Origin: Clostridia bacterium
Lineage (GTDB): Bacteria > Bacillota > Clostridia > Monoglobales > Monoglobaceae
NCBI GenBank assembly: GCA_017546165.1
Contig: JAFYXL010000014.1
Coordinates: forward strand, 30,736-94,735
Length of the DNA: 64,000 nucleotides
Direction: 5' to 3'
The position numbers and the translations under genes are program-made. This document shows, one piece after another, positions 8,756 to 17,976 of this stretch. Below the pieces are notes generated by a model. That model was not told the DNA's origin, ran no database searches, and saw nothing but the letters and a program-made list of their open reading frames with translations. The stretch's first letter is position 1; each line of letters starts with the position of its first letter.

Positions 8756-9172
8756 TTATTCTCCCTTAGATTCACAGTAAACACAACGATAAACTCGGTT
8801 TTTCTTATCGGTTAAATTAAATATATTCGGGAGTTCCTGTTCGGTGGTGGTAATGCATCTTGGGTTTTTGCAAAAGATAACATTCGTCAACTTTTCAGGA
8901 AGGGTCATTTTTTTCTTTTCACAAAGTTTACCGTCTTTGATAATATCAACAGTGGCATCCGGTGATACATAGCCAAGGATATCCATATCAAGGTCAATTT
9001 GTGAATCAATTTTAATAATATCTTTTTTGCCCATTTTTTGGCTGTTAACATTTTTGATAATAGCCACGGAGCAATCCAGCAAGTCAAGATGGAGTAGTGT
9101 ATAAATTTCCATACCCTTGCCCGCCTCAATATGGTCAATAACAATACCGTTTTTAATTGAATCAATATTCAT
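8756..9172 (-). CDS. pyrI: Aspartate carbamoyltransferase regulatory subunit
   Basis: This subunit binds nucleotides and zinc and makes the PyrB catalytic trimers allosteric. The 138-residue protein has the N-terminal effector-binding fold and a C-terminal zinc site of four Cys (C-x4-C in CKNPRC, then CVYC). It is the last gene of the minus-strand pyrimidine operon. Its start lies four bases past the pyrB stop, with GGAGGTGG overlapping the end of pyrB. Its presence implies feedback control by CTP/ATP at the protein level, which matters because the operon shows no PyrR-type RNA attenuator. Confidence 0.95.
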   Translation of the reverse strand: MNIDSIKNGIVIDHIEAGKGMEIYTLLHLDLLDCSVAIIKNVNSQKMGKKDIIKIDSQIDLDMDILGYVSPDATVDIIKDGKLCEKKKMTLPEKLTNVIFCKNPRCITTTEQELPNIFNLTDKKNRVYRCVYCESKGE

Positions 9173-9176
9173 AGGA

Positions 9177-10088
9177 CTAGTCCACCTCCAAAAGCTTTAA
9201 AATAAGCGACATTCTCATATATTTACCATTTAAAACCTGCTTGAAGTAGCACGCTCTTGGGTCATCATCAACAGCTACACTGATTTCGTTAACTCTGGGA
9301 AGAGGATGGAGTATGCATAGGTCATACTTTGCTGTAGTTAATTTTTCAGGTGTGAGGATATAGCTATCTTTGAGTCTTAAATAATCTTCTTCGTTAAAAA
9401 ATCTTTCTCCTTGCACTCTTGTCATATAAAGAATATCAAGGTCAGGCATAACCTCAACCAAATCCTTTGTTTCAACAAATTCAATTCCCATTTCGGAAAG
9501 ATTTGTTTTTACATAACCCGGAAGTTTGAGTTCATCAGGTGAAATAAGAACAAATTTTATACCACTATAGCGACTTAGTGCTGAAATTAATGAATGAACA
9601 GTTCTTCCAAATTTAAGGTCGCCGCAAAAACCAACAGTCAAGTTGTCAAAATGACCCTTTTCGCGGTGAATGGTTAAAAGGTCAGCAAGGGTTTGTGTAG
9701 GATGGTTGTGCCCGCCGTCACCTGCGTTAATAACAGGAATAGAGGCATTGGTTGCAGCAACTAAAGGTGCGCCCTCCTTGGGGTGACGCATAGCAATAAT
9801 ATCTGCATAGCAAGAAACTACCTTTGCAGTATCTGATACACTCTCGCCCTTTGAAGCAGAGCTTGTGTTTGCATCAGATACAGAAAGAACATTTCCGCCA
9901 AGTTCGTACATTGCTGCCTCAAAGCTGAGCCTTGTGCGGGTTGATGGTTCAAAAAACAATGTTGCAAGTTTTTTGCCGTCACATTTGTGGGCATATTTCT
10001 GAGGGTTTGCAATGATATCTTCTGCAACAGCAATTATTTCTTCAATTTCCTTTATTGAAAGGTCTTTTATATCAATTACACTTCTCAT
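9177..10088 (-). CDS. pyrB: Aspartate carbamoyltransferase catalytic subunit
   Basis: This enzyme joins carbamoyl phosphate and aspartate to give carbamoyl aspartate, the committed step of pyrimidine synthesis. The 303-residue protein carries the carbamoyl-phosphate site [12 protein letters not shown] (about 52-63), HPTQTLADL and HPLPRVNEI. Length is normal. It sits between pyrE and pyrI in the operon and works with PyrI as a regulated holoenzyme. Confidence 0.97.
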   Translation of the reverse strand: MRSVIDIKDLSIKEIEEIIAVAEDIIANPQKYAHKCDGKKLATLFFEPSTRTRLSFEAAMYELGGNVLSVSDANTSSASKGESVSDTAKVVSCYADIIAMRHPKEGAPLVAATNASIPVINAGDGGHNHPTQTLADLLTIHREKGHFDNLTVGFCGDLKFGRTVHSLISALSRYSGIKFVLISPDELKLPGYVKTNLSEMGIEFVETKDLVEVMPDLDILYMTRVQGERFFNEEDYLRLKDSYILTPEKLTTAKYDLCILHPLPRVNEISVAVDDDPRACYFKQVLNGKYMRMSLILKLLEVD

Positions 10089-10105
10089 ATTATTTCATTC
10101 CCTTT

Positions 10106-10144
10106 CTGCCCGACGGATAGAACCTCTTTTTCTGCTACGGGCAG
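10106..10144 (-). other. Intercistronic hairpin between pyrE and pyrB
   Basis: CTGCCCG (10106-10112) can pair with CGGGCAG (10138-10144) in the 83-base gap between pyrE and pyrB. No T-run follows on the transcribed strand, so it is not a classical terminator. It may affect mRNA processing or stability. Confidence 0.45.
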
Positions 10145-10171
10145 ACAGAAAAGAGAAGATATTACTAAAAA

Positions 10172-10804
10172 TTAAGCACCTATCCAGCTTTCATCGGATG
10201 GATTGTTGCGGAATGCAATAAGTCTTTTGATGTCCTCAGGCTTGATGTAGCCTTCCTCAGCTGCAACTTCTGCGATAACATCAAAGTTTGTAAGGCTCAC
10301 ATTTTTTACATTCGCAGCCTGCAAACGGTCAAGACCTTTCTGCATACCATAAGTAAAGATTGAAACCACACCAAGAACTTCAGCGCCTGCTTCGCGAAGG
10401 ATATTTACCACTTCAATTACGCTGCCGCTTGTTGAAATAAGATCTTCAACAACAACGACTTTTTGACCGGGAAGAAGCTTGCCTTCAATCTGGTTTTGTC
10501 TTCCGTGATCTTTTGCTCCGCTTCTTACATAACCCATAGGAAGACCCATAAGGTGTGCAGTAATTGCAGCATGAGCGATACCTGCAGTAGATGTACCCAT
10601 CAAAACTTCTGCATCAGGATAATTTTCTTTTATAGCCTTTGCAAGACTTGTTTCAACATCTGTGCGAACATCAACATCACTAAGAGTCAAACGGTTGTCA
10701 CAGTAAACAGGGCTTTTAATACCGCTTGCCCAAGTGAATGGTTCTTCAGGACGGAAGAATACCGCTTTTATTTTAAGTAAATCTTTTGCAATTAATGTTT
10801 TCAT
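10172..10804 (-). CDS. pyrE: Orotate phosphoribosyltransferase
   Basis: This enzyme transfers ribose phosphate from PRPP to orotate, giving OMP. The 210-residue protein has the PRPP-binding motif VVVVEDLISTSGS and an early FTWASGIKSPVYCD substrate segment. AAGGAG lies nine bases before the ATG at 10804. It follows pyrF in the operon, so the last two steps to UMP are encoded side by side. Confidence 0.96.
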   Translation of the reverse strand: MKTLIAKDLLKIKAVFFRPEEPFTWASGIKSPVYCDNRLTLSDVDVRTDVETSLAKAIKENYPDAEVLMGTSTAGIAHAAITAHLMGLPMGYVRSGAKDHGRQNQIEGKLLPGQKVVVVEDLISTSGSVIEVVNILREAGAEVLGVVSIFTYGMQKGLDRLQAANVKNVSLTNFDVIAEVAAEEGYIKPEDIKRLIAFRNNPSDESWIGA

Positions 10805-10831
10805 TTGAATTTTCTCCTTATATAAACTTAT

Positions 10832-11530
10832 TTAATCAACAAATTCTGCAACGCAACGTCTGTATGCAGCAACAGGATCATTGGCTGCGGTAATTGGTCT
10901 GCCAACAACTATGTAGTCAGAACCAATCTTTTTTGCCTGTTCAGGTGTCATAACGCGTACTTGATCACCTTTATCGCCATCGGCGAAACGTACCCCGGGA
11001 GTAACTGTAATAAAGTTGTTTCCGCAGACATTGTGTACTTTTTCAGCTTCAAGCGGTGAACACACAACACCGTCAAGACCTGCTTTTTTTGCATTTTCTG
11101 CATAATGCATAACAACTTTATCAATTGGTTCATTTATAAGAAGGTCAGATTTCATAACCTCTTCACTTGTTGAAGTAAGCTGTGTTACCGCAATCAAAAT
11201 AGGTCTGGTGCCGTCTTCTCTGGTTAGTCCTTCTAATGCAGCCTCCATCATAGGTATTGTTCCTGATGCGTGAAGGTTTGTCATATCAACATCCAGATTT
11301 CGGAGGACAGACATTGATTTTTTTACTGTGTTTGGAATATCGTGAAGTTTAAGGTCAAGAAATATCTTATGACCACGTTTTTTGATTTCCCGTACAATTT
11401 CCGGTCCTTCTGCATAGAAAAGTTCCATACCGATTTTTACAAACGGTTTTTCTTCTTTGAACAAATTAAGAAAATCAAAAACCATATCCTTTGTTGCAAA
11501 GTCACAAGCAACAATTACATCCTTACCCAT
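10832..11530 (-). CDS. pyrF: Orotidine-5'-phosphate decarboxylase
   Basis: This enzyme decarboxylates OMP to UMP. The 232-residue protein has the active-site motif DLKLHDIPNTV with the Lys/Asp network, and the phosphate-binding end YIVVGRPI. Its ATG overlaps the pyrD stop in a TAATG arrangement, and GGAGGTG lies eight bases upstream inside pyrD, so translation is coupled. Confidence 0.97.
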   Translation of the reverse strand: MGKDVIVACDFATKDMVFDFLNLFKEEKPFVKIGMELFYAEGPEIVREIKKRGHKIFLDLKLHDIPNTVKKSMSVLRNLDVDMTNLHASGTIPMMEAALEGLTREDGTRPILIAVTQLTSTSEEVMKSDLLINEPIDKVVMHYAENAKKAGLDGVVCSPLEAEKVHNVCGNNFITVTPGVRFADGDKGDQVRVMTPEQAKKIGSDYIVVGRPITAANDPVAAYRRCVAEFVD

Positions 11531-12441
11531 TAGTGAGCACCTCCAATTATTTCATTTAAATCATTAATACCGTATTTTTTCATAACATCTGGTAAATTAT
11601 CAATTATATTTTTGCAGGCAAAGGGTTCAACTAAATTTAAAGCGCCAACTTGAACTGCAGTTGCCCCTGCAAGCATCATTTCGATTACATCCTCAGCGCA
11701 GGATACACCGCCCATACCAATAATTGGGATTTTTACTGCTTCATATACCTGATACACCATTCTAAGCGCAACAGGGAAGATAGCAGGTCCTGAAAAACCA
11801 CCCATTTTGTTGGCTACAACACATTTTTTTGTCTTTAAATCAATTCGCATACCAAGAAGGGTGTTTATAAGGCTGATACCGTCAGCGCCTGCATCTTCAC
11901 AAGATTTTGCAATAGAAACAATATCAGTAACATTGGGCGAAAGTTTAATAAACACAGGTTTTGTAGTAACTTTCTTAACTGCTTTTGTAACCTCAGCTGC
12001 AGATTCAGGAGAAGTCCCAAAACTCATACCACCGCCGTGGACGTTTGGACAAGATACATTAACCTCAAACCAACCGATTTGCGGTTCATCATCAAGTGCC
12101 TGACAAGTATATGTGTACTCGTCAATTGAAAATCCACTTACATTTGCCATAACAGGCTTGTGAAAAACTTCCTTCAATTTAGGGAGTTCAATTGCTTTAA
12201 CAGATTCAACACCGGGGTTTTGAAGTCCCACAGAGTTTATCATACCACTTGTGCATTCGGCAATTCTTGGAGTAGGATTTCCAAATCTTGCCTCCTTGGT
12301 TGTGCCTTTGAACGAGAATGTTCCAAGACAATTTATATCATAAATCTCAGCAAATTCATAACCAAAACCAAATGTACCGCTTGCCGGAATTACGGGGTTA
12401 TCAATTGTAATACCCGAGAGATTTACTTTTGTGTTTACCAT
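11530..12441 (-). CDS. pyrD: Dihydroorotate dehydrogenase, NAD-linked type 1B catalytic subunit
   Basis: This FMN enzyme oxidises dihydroorotate to orotate and passes electrons to PyrK. The 303-residue protein has the substrate loop NVSCPNVHGGG with the catalytic Cys of class 1 enzymes, and the FMN phosphate site IGMGGVSCAED. Pairing with pyrK identifies the NAD-dependent type 1B form. The ATG at 12441 lies within the last codons of pyrK (seven-base overlap) behind GGGAGG. Confidence 0.97.
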   Translation of the reverse strand: MVNTKVNLSGITIDNPVIPASGTFGFGYEFAEIYDINCLGTFSFKGTTKEARFGNPTPRIAECTSGMINSVGLQNPGVESVKAIELPKLKEVFHKPVMANVSGFSIDEYTYTCQALDDEPQIGWFEVNVSCPNVHGGGMSFGTSPESAAEVTKAVKKVTTKPVFIKLSPNVTDIVSIAKSCEDAGADGISLINTLLGMRIDLKTKKCVVANKMGGFSGPAIFPVALRMVYQVYEAVKIPIIGMGGVSCAEDVIEMMLAGATAVQVGALNLVEPFACKNIIDNLPDVMKKYGINDLNEIIGGAH

Positions 12442-13166
12442 ATGATTTCCTCCCTAGTCAAAACAGGTCCATCTTTGCATATACGCTTGTTGCCGTATTT
12501 TGTTTTGCAAGAACATCCCATACAGGCACCAAAGCCACAACCCATACGTTCTTCAAAACTATACTGACCTGACGTAGCCACTGTTTTCTCAATTGCTTTA
12601 AACATAGCTTCCGGGCCGCAAGTAAAGAAGTAATCGTAATCTATATCTTTCATAGCATCAGTTACAAATCCTTTTATACCGTATGAACCGTCAGCAGTTG
12701 TTACCAAAACTTTTGCACCCAGTGTCTTAAATTCATCTTCAAAGAATACGTCATCTTTGCTGTTAAAGCCTAAAACAACAGTTGGAGTTTTGCCTTCTGC
12801 GATCAGAACCTTGCAAAGATTATACATAGGTGGAACCCCGACACCGCCGCCAATAAGGAGGGGGGAGGAGCCACTGAGTTGAGTGTCATATCCGTTGCCA
12901 AGACCTGTTAAAATATCAAGCTTTGTGCCAACCCCATATTCACTCATTATTTGTGTTCCCACACCCACTATTTTGTAAACAAGGGTAAGAGTATCTTTTG
13001 TATAGTCGCAAACAGATATTGGACGTCTTAAAAATTGACCGTCAATTTTTAAATTTACAAATTGACCGGGTTTTGTTATATCACTTGTATCACCACAAAG
13101 GCGCATAAGCATAACATCTTTTGCTATTTTTATGTTTTTTGTGATTGTAAAAAATTGTTGCTTCAC
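12435..13166 (-). CDS. pyrK: Dihydroorotate dehydrogenase electron-transfer subunit
   Basis: This FAD and [2Fe-2S] subunit moves electrons from PyrD to NAD. The 243-residue protein has the flavin-binding RRPISVCDY, the nucleotide-binding GGGVGVPPM, and a C-terminal Cys cluster CGFGACMGCSC with a further Cys in RICKDGPVL, the type 1B [2Fe-2S] site. It starts with GTG at 13166 behind a modest AAAGG site. It follows carB after a 73-base gap that holds a hairpin. Confidence 0.95.
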   Translation of the reverse strand: MKQQFFTITKNIKIAKDVMLMRLCGDTSDITKPGQFVNLKIDGQFLRRPISVCDYTKDTLTLVYKIVGVGTQIMSEYGVGTKLDILTGLGNGYDTQLSGSSPLLIGGGVGVPPMYNLCKVLIAEGKTPTVVLGFNSKDDVFFEDEFKTLGAKVLVTTADGSYGIKGFVTDAMKDIDYDYFFTCGPEAMFKAIEKTVATSGQYSFEERMGCGFGACMGCSCKTKYGNKRICKDGPVLTREEIIW

Positions 13167-13201
13167 AGTAGAATATTACCTTTCTGCTAAATTTTACAGA
13201 T

Positions 13202-13228
13202 CCACCCCTCCGATAAAAGAAGGGGTGG
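13202..13228 (-). other. Intercistronic hairpin between carB and pyrK
   Basis: CCACCCCT (13202-13209) pairs perfectly with AGGGGTGG (13221-13228). It lies just after the carB stop. On the minus-strand transcript no T-run follows, so partial termination or mRNA stabilisation is more likely than full termination. Confidence 0.5.
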
Positions 13229-13239
13229 TGAGAATAGTT

Positions 13240-16200
13240 TTACGCATCAATTGTTGAAATGCCGATAGTATTTTCTTCAAGAACATCAAGAAGAACCGAA
13301 ACGGTATCAAGAGCAGTGAAAAGATTGACGTTATTCTCTGTTGCTACCATTCTGATTTCCTGACCGTCATGGGCAGATGTTGTACTTATATCACTGGTAT
13401 TAATGATGTAAGAGATATGACCCTGACGGATAGCGTTAGGAATTTCTTCGCTACCATCGCTGATTTTTTCAAGAGCGTGGGTGCGAATTCCATTTTCCTT
13501 AAGGAACTTTGCGGTACCTTTTGTAGCTTGAATATTGAAACCGAGATTATAGAAACGGCGTATAAGTTCCAATGCTTCCGGTTTGTCCTTATCTGCAATT
13601 GTGGCAAGAACTGTTCCGTAGTTCTGAAGATGCATACCTGATGCCTGAAGTGCTTTGTAGAGTGCACGGTTGAGTCTGTCATCGTAGCCGATAGCTTCGC
13701 CTGTTGATTTCATTTCAGGTGAAAGATATGCGTCAAGTCCGCGAATCTTATTGAATGAGAATACAGGAACCTTTACATACCAACGGTCCTTTTCAGCGGG
13801 ATAAGTCTTTTTGATGCCTTGAGATTTAAGGCTCTTACCCATAATAACATTTGTAGCGATGTCAGCGAGGCTAAATCCGGTTGCTTTTGAAAGGAATGGT
13901 ACTGTTCTTGATGAACGTGGGTTAACTTCAATAATATATACATTATCATCTTTGTCAACAATGAACTGAATGTTATAAAGACCGACAATACCTATGCCTA
14001 AACCAAGCTGTTTTGCATACTTTAAAATAGTCTTTTTAACCTTATCGGAGATGCTGAAGGTAGGATATACACTTATTGAGTCACCGCTGTGGATACCTGT
14101 ACGCTCTACAAGTTCCATAATACCGGGAACGAATACATCCTTGCCGTCACATATTGCATCAATTTCAACTTCTTTACCAACAATGTATTTGTCAACCAAA
14201 ACAGGCTTGTCCTCGTCAACCTCAACAGCAGTTTTAAGGTAGTGGCGGAGGGCCTCTTCATTTGCAACAATTTGCATTGCACGGCCGCCAAGTACAAAAC
14301 TTGGACGAACTAAAACGGGATATCCGATTTCTTCAGCAGCTTTTACGCCATCTTCGATTTTTGTAACAGCCTTACCTTTTGGCTGTGGAATACCAAGCTT
14401 TTTAAGTATTTTTTCAAATGCGTCACGGTTTTCAGCTCTGTCGATTGCTTCGCAGTCAGTACCAATGATTTTTACACCACGGTCTGTGAGCGGCTGTGCA
14501 AGATTGATTGCAGTCTGACCGCCAAGTGATGCAATTGTACCGTCAGGATTTTCAAACAGAATGATATTCATAGTATCTTCGGTTGTGAGAGGCTCAAAAT
14601 AAAGCTTGTCCGCAGTTGTGTAGTCTGTTGAAACAGTCTCAGGATTGTTGTTGATGATAATTGCTTCATACCCTGAATTTTTAATTGTTGTAACTGCGTG
14701 AACTGTAGAATAGTCAAATTCAACACCCTGACCGATACGGATAGGACCTGCACCAAGTACCACAACTTTTTTCTTGCCGGTAATTCTTGAATCACAGGTT
14801 CCTGTGTAAGTTGAGTAGAAGTAAGGGATATAGGCACCTGTATGGCAAGTATCAACCATCTTATAAACAGGCATAATTTTATGTTTTTTACGCATTTCAA
14901 AAACGTGAAGTTCAGTTTCGCCCCAAAGTTTTGCAATGAACGCATCACTAAATCCCATAACTTTTGCATCTTTAAGAGTTACCGCATCGTTTTTGTTTGC
15001 TTTTATAACTTCTTCAAAATCACAGATTTTTTTGATAGTTTCAAGAAAATAAGCAGTAATTTTTGTGATTTCGTGAATTTCATCAACTGACTTTCCACGT
15101 CTTAAAAGCTGTGCAACAGCATAGATGGTGTCATCACGGAATTCTGTAATATAGTTAAGAAGTTCCTCATCTGACATATTCTCAAATTTTGCCATCCAAA
15201 GGTGATTTACACCAATTTCAAGGGAACGTACAGATTTAAGCAGACATTCTTCCAAAGTGCTGCCGATACCCATAACCTCGCCGGTTGCCTTCATTTGAGT
15301 ACCAAGCTTGTTGTTGGCAGAGGTAAACTTATCAAATGGGAATCTGGGGAATTTTGCTACGATATAATCAAGACGTGGCTCGAAAGCCGCATTTGTATTG
15401 GCAATTGCAATATCCTCGAGAGACATACCAACAGCAATCTTTGCTGTAACTCTTGCGATAGGATAACCGCTAGCCTTTGATGCAAGTGCTGATGAACGTG
15501 AAACACGTGGGTTTACTTCAATTAGGTAATATTCAGAAGTTTCAGGGTTTAATGCAAACTGAACATTACAACCGCCTTCAATTTTAAGTTCACGAATAAT
15601 CTTAATAGCACTGTCGTTGAGCATTTTCAGGTCATGGTCATTAAGTGTAAGAATAGGTGCCACAACTATTGAGTCACCCGTATGAACTCCAACAGGGTCA
15701 ATATTTTCCATACCGCAAATTGTAATTGCAGTATCATTTGAGTCACGCATAACTTCAAATTCGATTTCTTTATAACCTTTAACACTCTTTTCAATAAGAA
15801 CCTGTGAAACCGGTGAGAGCTTGAACGCATTGGTTCCAATTTCAATAAGCTCTTCTTCATTGTATGCAAATCCGCCGCCTGTACCGCCAAGAGTAAATGC
15901 AGGACGAAGAACGACAGGGTAACCTATACGTTCTGCTGCGGCCTTTGCCTCATCCAGTGAATATGTGATTTCAGAAGGAATAACAGGCTCACCAATTGAC
16001 TGACAAAGCTCTTTGAAAAGTTCACGGTCTTCTGCGCGTTCAATACTCTCGCTTTTGGTACCAAGAAGTTCAACGCCGCACTCTTTTAAAATGCCTTTCT
16101 TTTCAAGTTGCATAGCAAGGTTAAGACCTGTCTGACCACCAATACCCGGAACGATTGCGTCAGGTCTTTCGTAGCGGATGATTCGTGCAACATACTCTAA

Positions 16201-16410
16201 AGTAAGGGGTTCCATATAAACCTTGTCTGCAATTGATGTATCAGTCATAATTGTAGCAGGGTTAGAGTTTGCAAGGACAACCTCATAGCCTTCTTCTTTC
16301 AAAGCAAGACACGCCTGTGTTCCTGCGTAGTCAAATTCTGCCGCCTGACCGATTATAATAGGTCCTGAACCTATAATAAGTATTTTTTTGATGTCTGTTC
16401 TTTTAGCCAT
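13240..16410 (-). CDS. carB: Carbamoyl-phosphate synthase large subunit
   Basis: This enzyme makes carbamoyl phosphate from bicarbonate, ATP and ammonia. The 1056-residue protein shows the two duplicated ATP-grasp halves: IGSGPIIIGQAAEFDYAG near the N terminus and the matching VVLGAGPIRIGQGVEFDYS about 550 residues later. It ends in the MGS-like allosteric domain. The start at 16410 is set by AGGAGG at nine-base spacing and the MAKRTDIKKILIIGSGP beginning; a much longer upstream frame inside pyrC is not credible. The glutaminase subunit carA is absent from this operon and must be elsewhere, unless free ammonia is used. Confidence 0.97.
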   Translation of the reverse strand: MAKRTDIKKILIIGSGPIIIGQAAEFDYAGTQACLALKEEGYEVVLANSNPATIMTDTSIADKVYMEPLTLEYVARIIRYERPDAIVPGIGGQTGLNLAMQLEKKGILKECGVELLGTKSESIERAEDRELFKELCQSIGEPVIPSEITYSLDEAKAAAERIGYPVVLRPAFTLGGTGGGFAYNEEELIEIGTNAFKLSPVSQVLIEKSVKGYKEIEFEVMRDSNDTAITICGMENIDPVGVHTGDSIVVAPILTLNDHDLKMLNDSAIKIIRELKIEGGCNVQFALNPETSEYYLIEVNPRVSRSSALASKASGYPIARVTAKIAVGMSLEDIAIANTNAAFEPRLDYIVAKFPRFPFDKFTSANNKLGTQMKATGEVMGIGSTLEECLLKSVRSLEIGVNHLWMAKFENMSDEELLNYITEFRDDTIYAVAQLLRRGKSVDEIHEITKITAYFLETIKKICDFEEVIKANKNDAVTLKDAKVMGFSDAFIAKLWGETELHVFEMRKKHKIMPVYKMVDTCHTGAYIPYFYSTYTGTCDSRITGKKKVVVLGAGPIRIGQGVEFDYSTVHAVTTIKNSGYEAIIINNNPETVSTDYTTADKLYFEPLTTEDTMNIILFENPDGTIASLGGQTAINLAQPLTDRGVKIIGTDCEAIDRAENRDAFEKILKKLGIPQPKGKAVTKIEDGVKAAEEIGYPVLVRPSFVLGGRAMQIVANEEALRHYLKTAVEVDEDKPVLVDKYIVGKEVEIDAICDGKDVFVPGIMELVERTGIHSGDSISVYPTFSISDKVKKTILKYAKQLGLGIGIVGLYNIQFIVDKDDNVYIIEVNPRSSRTVPFLSKATGFSLADIATNVIMGKSLKSQGIKKTYPAEKDRWYVKVPVFSFNKIRGLDAYLSPEMKSTGEAIGYDDRLNRALYKALQASGMHLQNYGTVLATIADKDKPEALELIRRFYNLGFNIQATKGTAKFLKENGIRTHALEKISDGSEEIPNAIRQGHISYIINTSDISTTSAHDGQEIRMVATENNVNLFTALDTVSVLLDVLEENTIGISTIDA

Positions 16411-16411
16411 T

Positions 16412-17692
16412 TTATTTTTCCTCCTGTAATATATTTGTGTCTTTCCATACAACCTTTCCCTGGTGTACGGTAAGCAAGCACTTTCCAAAAACTGTATTAC
16501 CGATAAAGGGTGAACTTTTGCCTTTGGAAAGGAAGTCTTCTGATTTGATTTCATAAGGTGTATCAAGGTCAAAAACCGTGAAGTCGGCAAGACTGCCGTT
16601 TTTGATTTCAGATCCTAAACCAAATCTCTTTCGAGGATTGTCCGTCATAAGAGATATAAGTTTTTCAAGTGTAATTATGTTGGTTTTGACCAAGTTGGTA
16701 TAAAGTATAGGAAAGGCGGTTTCAATCCCGACAATTCCCATAAGGCTCTTTTCGAGACCTTGGCCTTTTTCTTCAGCCGAGTGAGGAGCGTGGTCAGTCG
16801 CAATCATATCAATCGTGCCGTCGCAAATACCTTCAATCAGTGCAAGCCTATCTTCCTCACTGCGAAGAGGAGGGTTCATTTTAAAACGTCCGTCTTCTTC
16901 CAGGTTCTTATCAGACAAAACAAGATAATGCGGCCCTGTTTCACAAGTGACGTCAAGCCCTTGTTTTTTTGCTTCACGTATAAGTTCAACACTTTCCTTA
17001 GTCGAAATATGACATACGTGATATGCACAACCACTTTTTTTAACTAATTCCAAATCACGTTTTATGGGACCCCATTCACTCATTGAACAGATGCCCTTAT
17101 GGCCGTGCTTTTTCGCGTATTCGCCGTCGTGTATATATCCACCGTTAAGAAGAGAATTATCTTCGCAGTGAGCCGAGATAATCTTGTTTAACGATTTTGC
17201 CTTATTCATTGCGGCAAGCATAATTTCTTCACTTTGTACACCGCGACCATCATCTGAAAATCCAATAACATTATTTGCCATACCTTCCATATCAGAAAGC
17301 TTTTCTCCAAGACCATTTTCTGTTATAGTTCCAAAGGGAACGACCTTGATGCACGCATCTTTTCTTATTGCATCAAGTTGAACTTTCAAATTTTCAACAG
17401 AGTGGGGAGATGGGTTTAAGTTAGGCATCGAGCAGACCGCAGTATAACCGCCGTGGGCTGCAGCCTTTGTACCACTCTCAACAGTTTCCTTATACAAAAA
17501 ACCCGGCTCTCTCAGATGTACGTGAACATCAATGAAACCCGGGAAAATATATTTATTTTTAAAAGAAATAGTTGTAGAATTGGAAATAGTAGGAGTGTAT
17601 TCAAGGAATAGGGTGCCGTCAGCGATATATATATCCTGCTCTGTGAATTTTCCGTCTATATAAACTTTCGCATCCTTTAAAATACAGTTCAT
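16412..17692 (-). CDS. pyrC: Dihydroorotase
   Basis: This zinc amidohydrolase cyclises carbamoyl aspartate to dihydroorotate. The 426-residue protein has the metal-binding DVHVHLREPG (His57 and His59) and the later TDHAPHS, as in class I dihydroorotases. The ATG at 17692 follows AAAGGA. It is the first gene of the pyrimidine operon, about 22 bases after the predicted transcription start, and its stop lies one base before the carB start. Confidence 0.96.
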   Translation of the reverse strand: MNCILKDAKVYIDGKFTEQDIYIADGTLFLEYTPTISNSTTISFKNKYIFPGFIDVHVHLREPGFLYKETVESGTKAAAHGGYTAVCSMPNLNPSPHSVENLKVQLDAIRKDACIKVVPFGTITENGLGEKLSDMEGMANNVIGFSDDGRGVQSEEIMLAAMNKAKSLNKIISAHCEDNSLLNGGYIHDGEYAKKHGHKGICSMSEWGPIKRDLELVKKSGCAYHVCHISTKESVELIREAKKQGLDVTCETGPHYLVLSDKNLEEDGRFKMNPPLRSEEDRLALIEGICDGTIDMIATDHAPHSAEEKGQGLEKSLMGIVGIETAFPILYTNLVKTNIITLEKLISLMTDNPRKRFGLGSEIKNGSLADFTVFDLDTPYEIKSEDFLSKGKSSPFIGNTVFGKCLLTVHQGKVVWKDTNILQEEK

Positions 17693-17720
17693 AGTTTTTT
17701 CCTTTCTGACATTTTCATAT

Positions 17721-17749
17721 ATTCTACCACAAATAAAGAATTGTGTCAA
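17721..17749 (-). promoter_or_regulatory. Promoter of the pyrimidine operon
   Basis: On the minus strand TTGACA (17744-17749) and TAGAAT (17721-17726) are 17 bases apart. The predicted leader before pyrC is only some 20 bases, too short for a PyrR attenuator. Confidence 0.82.
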
Positions 17750-17940
17750 CCATTTACACAAAGATTTAAAATAAAAATTGCGGTATTTTTTATAGATAAT
17801 AAACAACATATAATTTATGATATAGAAAGCAATTTATTGTTGTTAATTGGAAAAAGTATTTAATTAATACTGTATTTATTAATATTCTTTAGAGCATAAT
17901 TAATTATGTAAAAATAACCAAAAAAATCTTGAAAAAACTA
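17750..17940. other. AT-rich divergent intergenic region
   Basis: This stretch separates the divergent pyrimidine and leucine T-box operons and contains no gene. Its main features are extreme AT richness and a perfect 14-base palindrome, CATAATTAATTATG, at 17895-17908. The palindrome lies about 33 bases upstream of the next -35 box and could be an operator or chance in AT-rich DNA. Confidence 0.4.
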
Positions 17941-17969
17941 TTGACAATGCTAAGTTGCAGTGCTATAAT
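17941..17969 (+). promoter_or_regulatory. Consensus promoter of the second T-box operon
   Basis: TTGACA (17941-17946) and TATAAT (17964-17969) are perfect consensus hexamers with 17-base spacing, just upstream of the T-box leader. Confidence 0.9.
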
Positions 17970-17976
17970 AAAAAAA

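Noticed and set aside
13240..16410. Several long antisense open frames inside carB and other large genes
   Set aside because: They lack ribosome sites and recognisable motifs, and they lie wholly inside well-supported genes; they follow from the codon use of the real gene.
17693..17720. PyrR-binding attenuator before pyrC
   Set aside because: The predicted leader is about 20 bases and has no room for the antiterminator/terminator structures.
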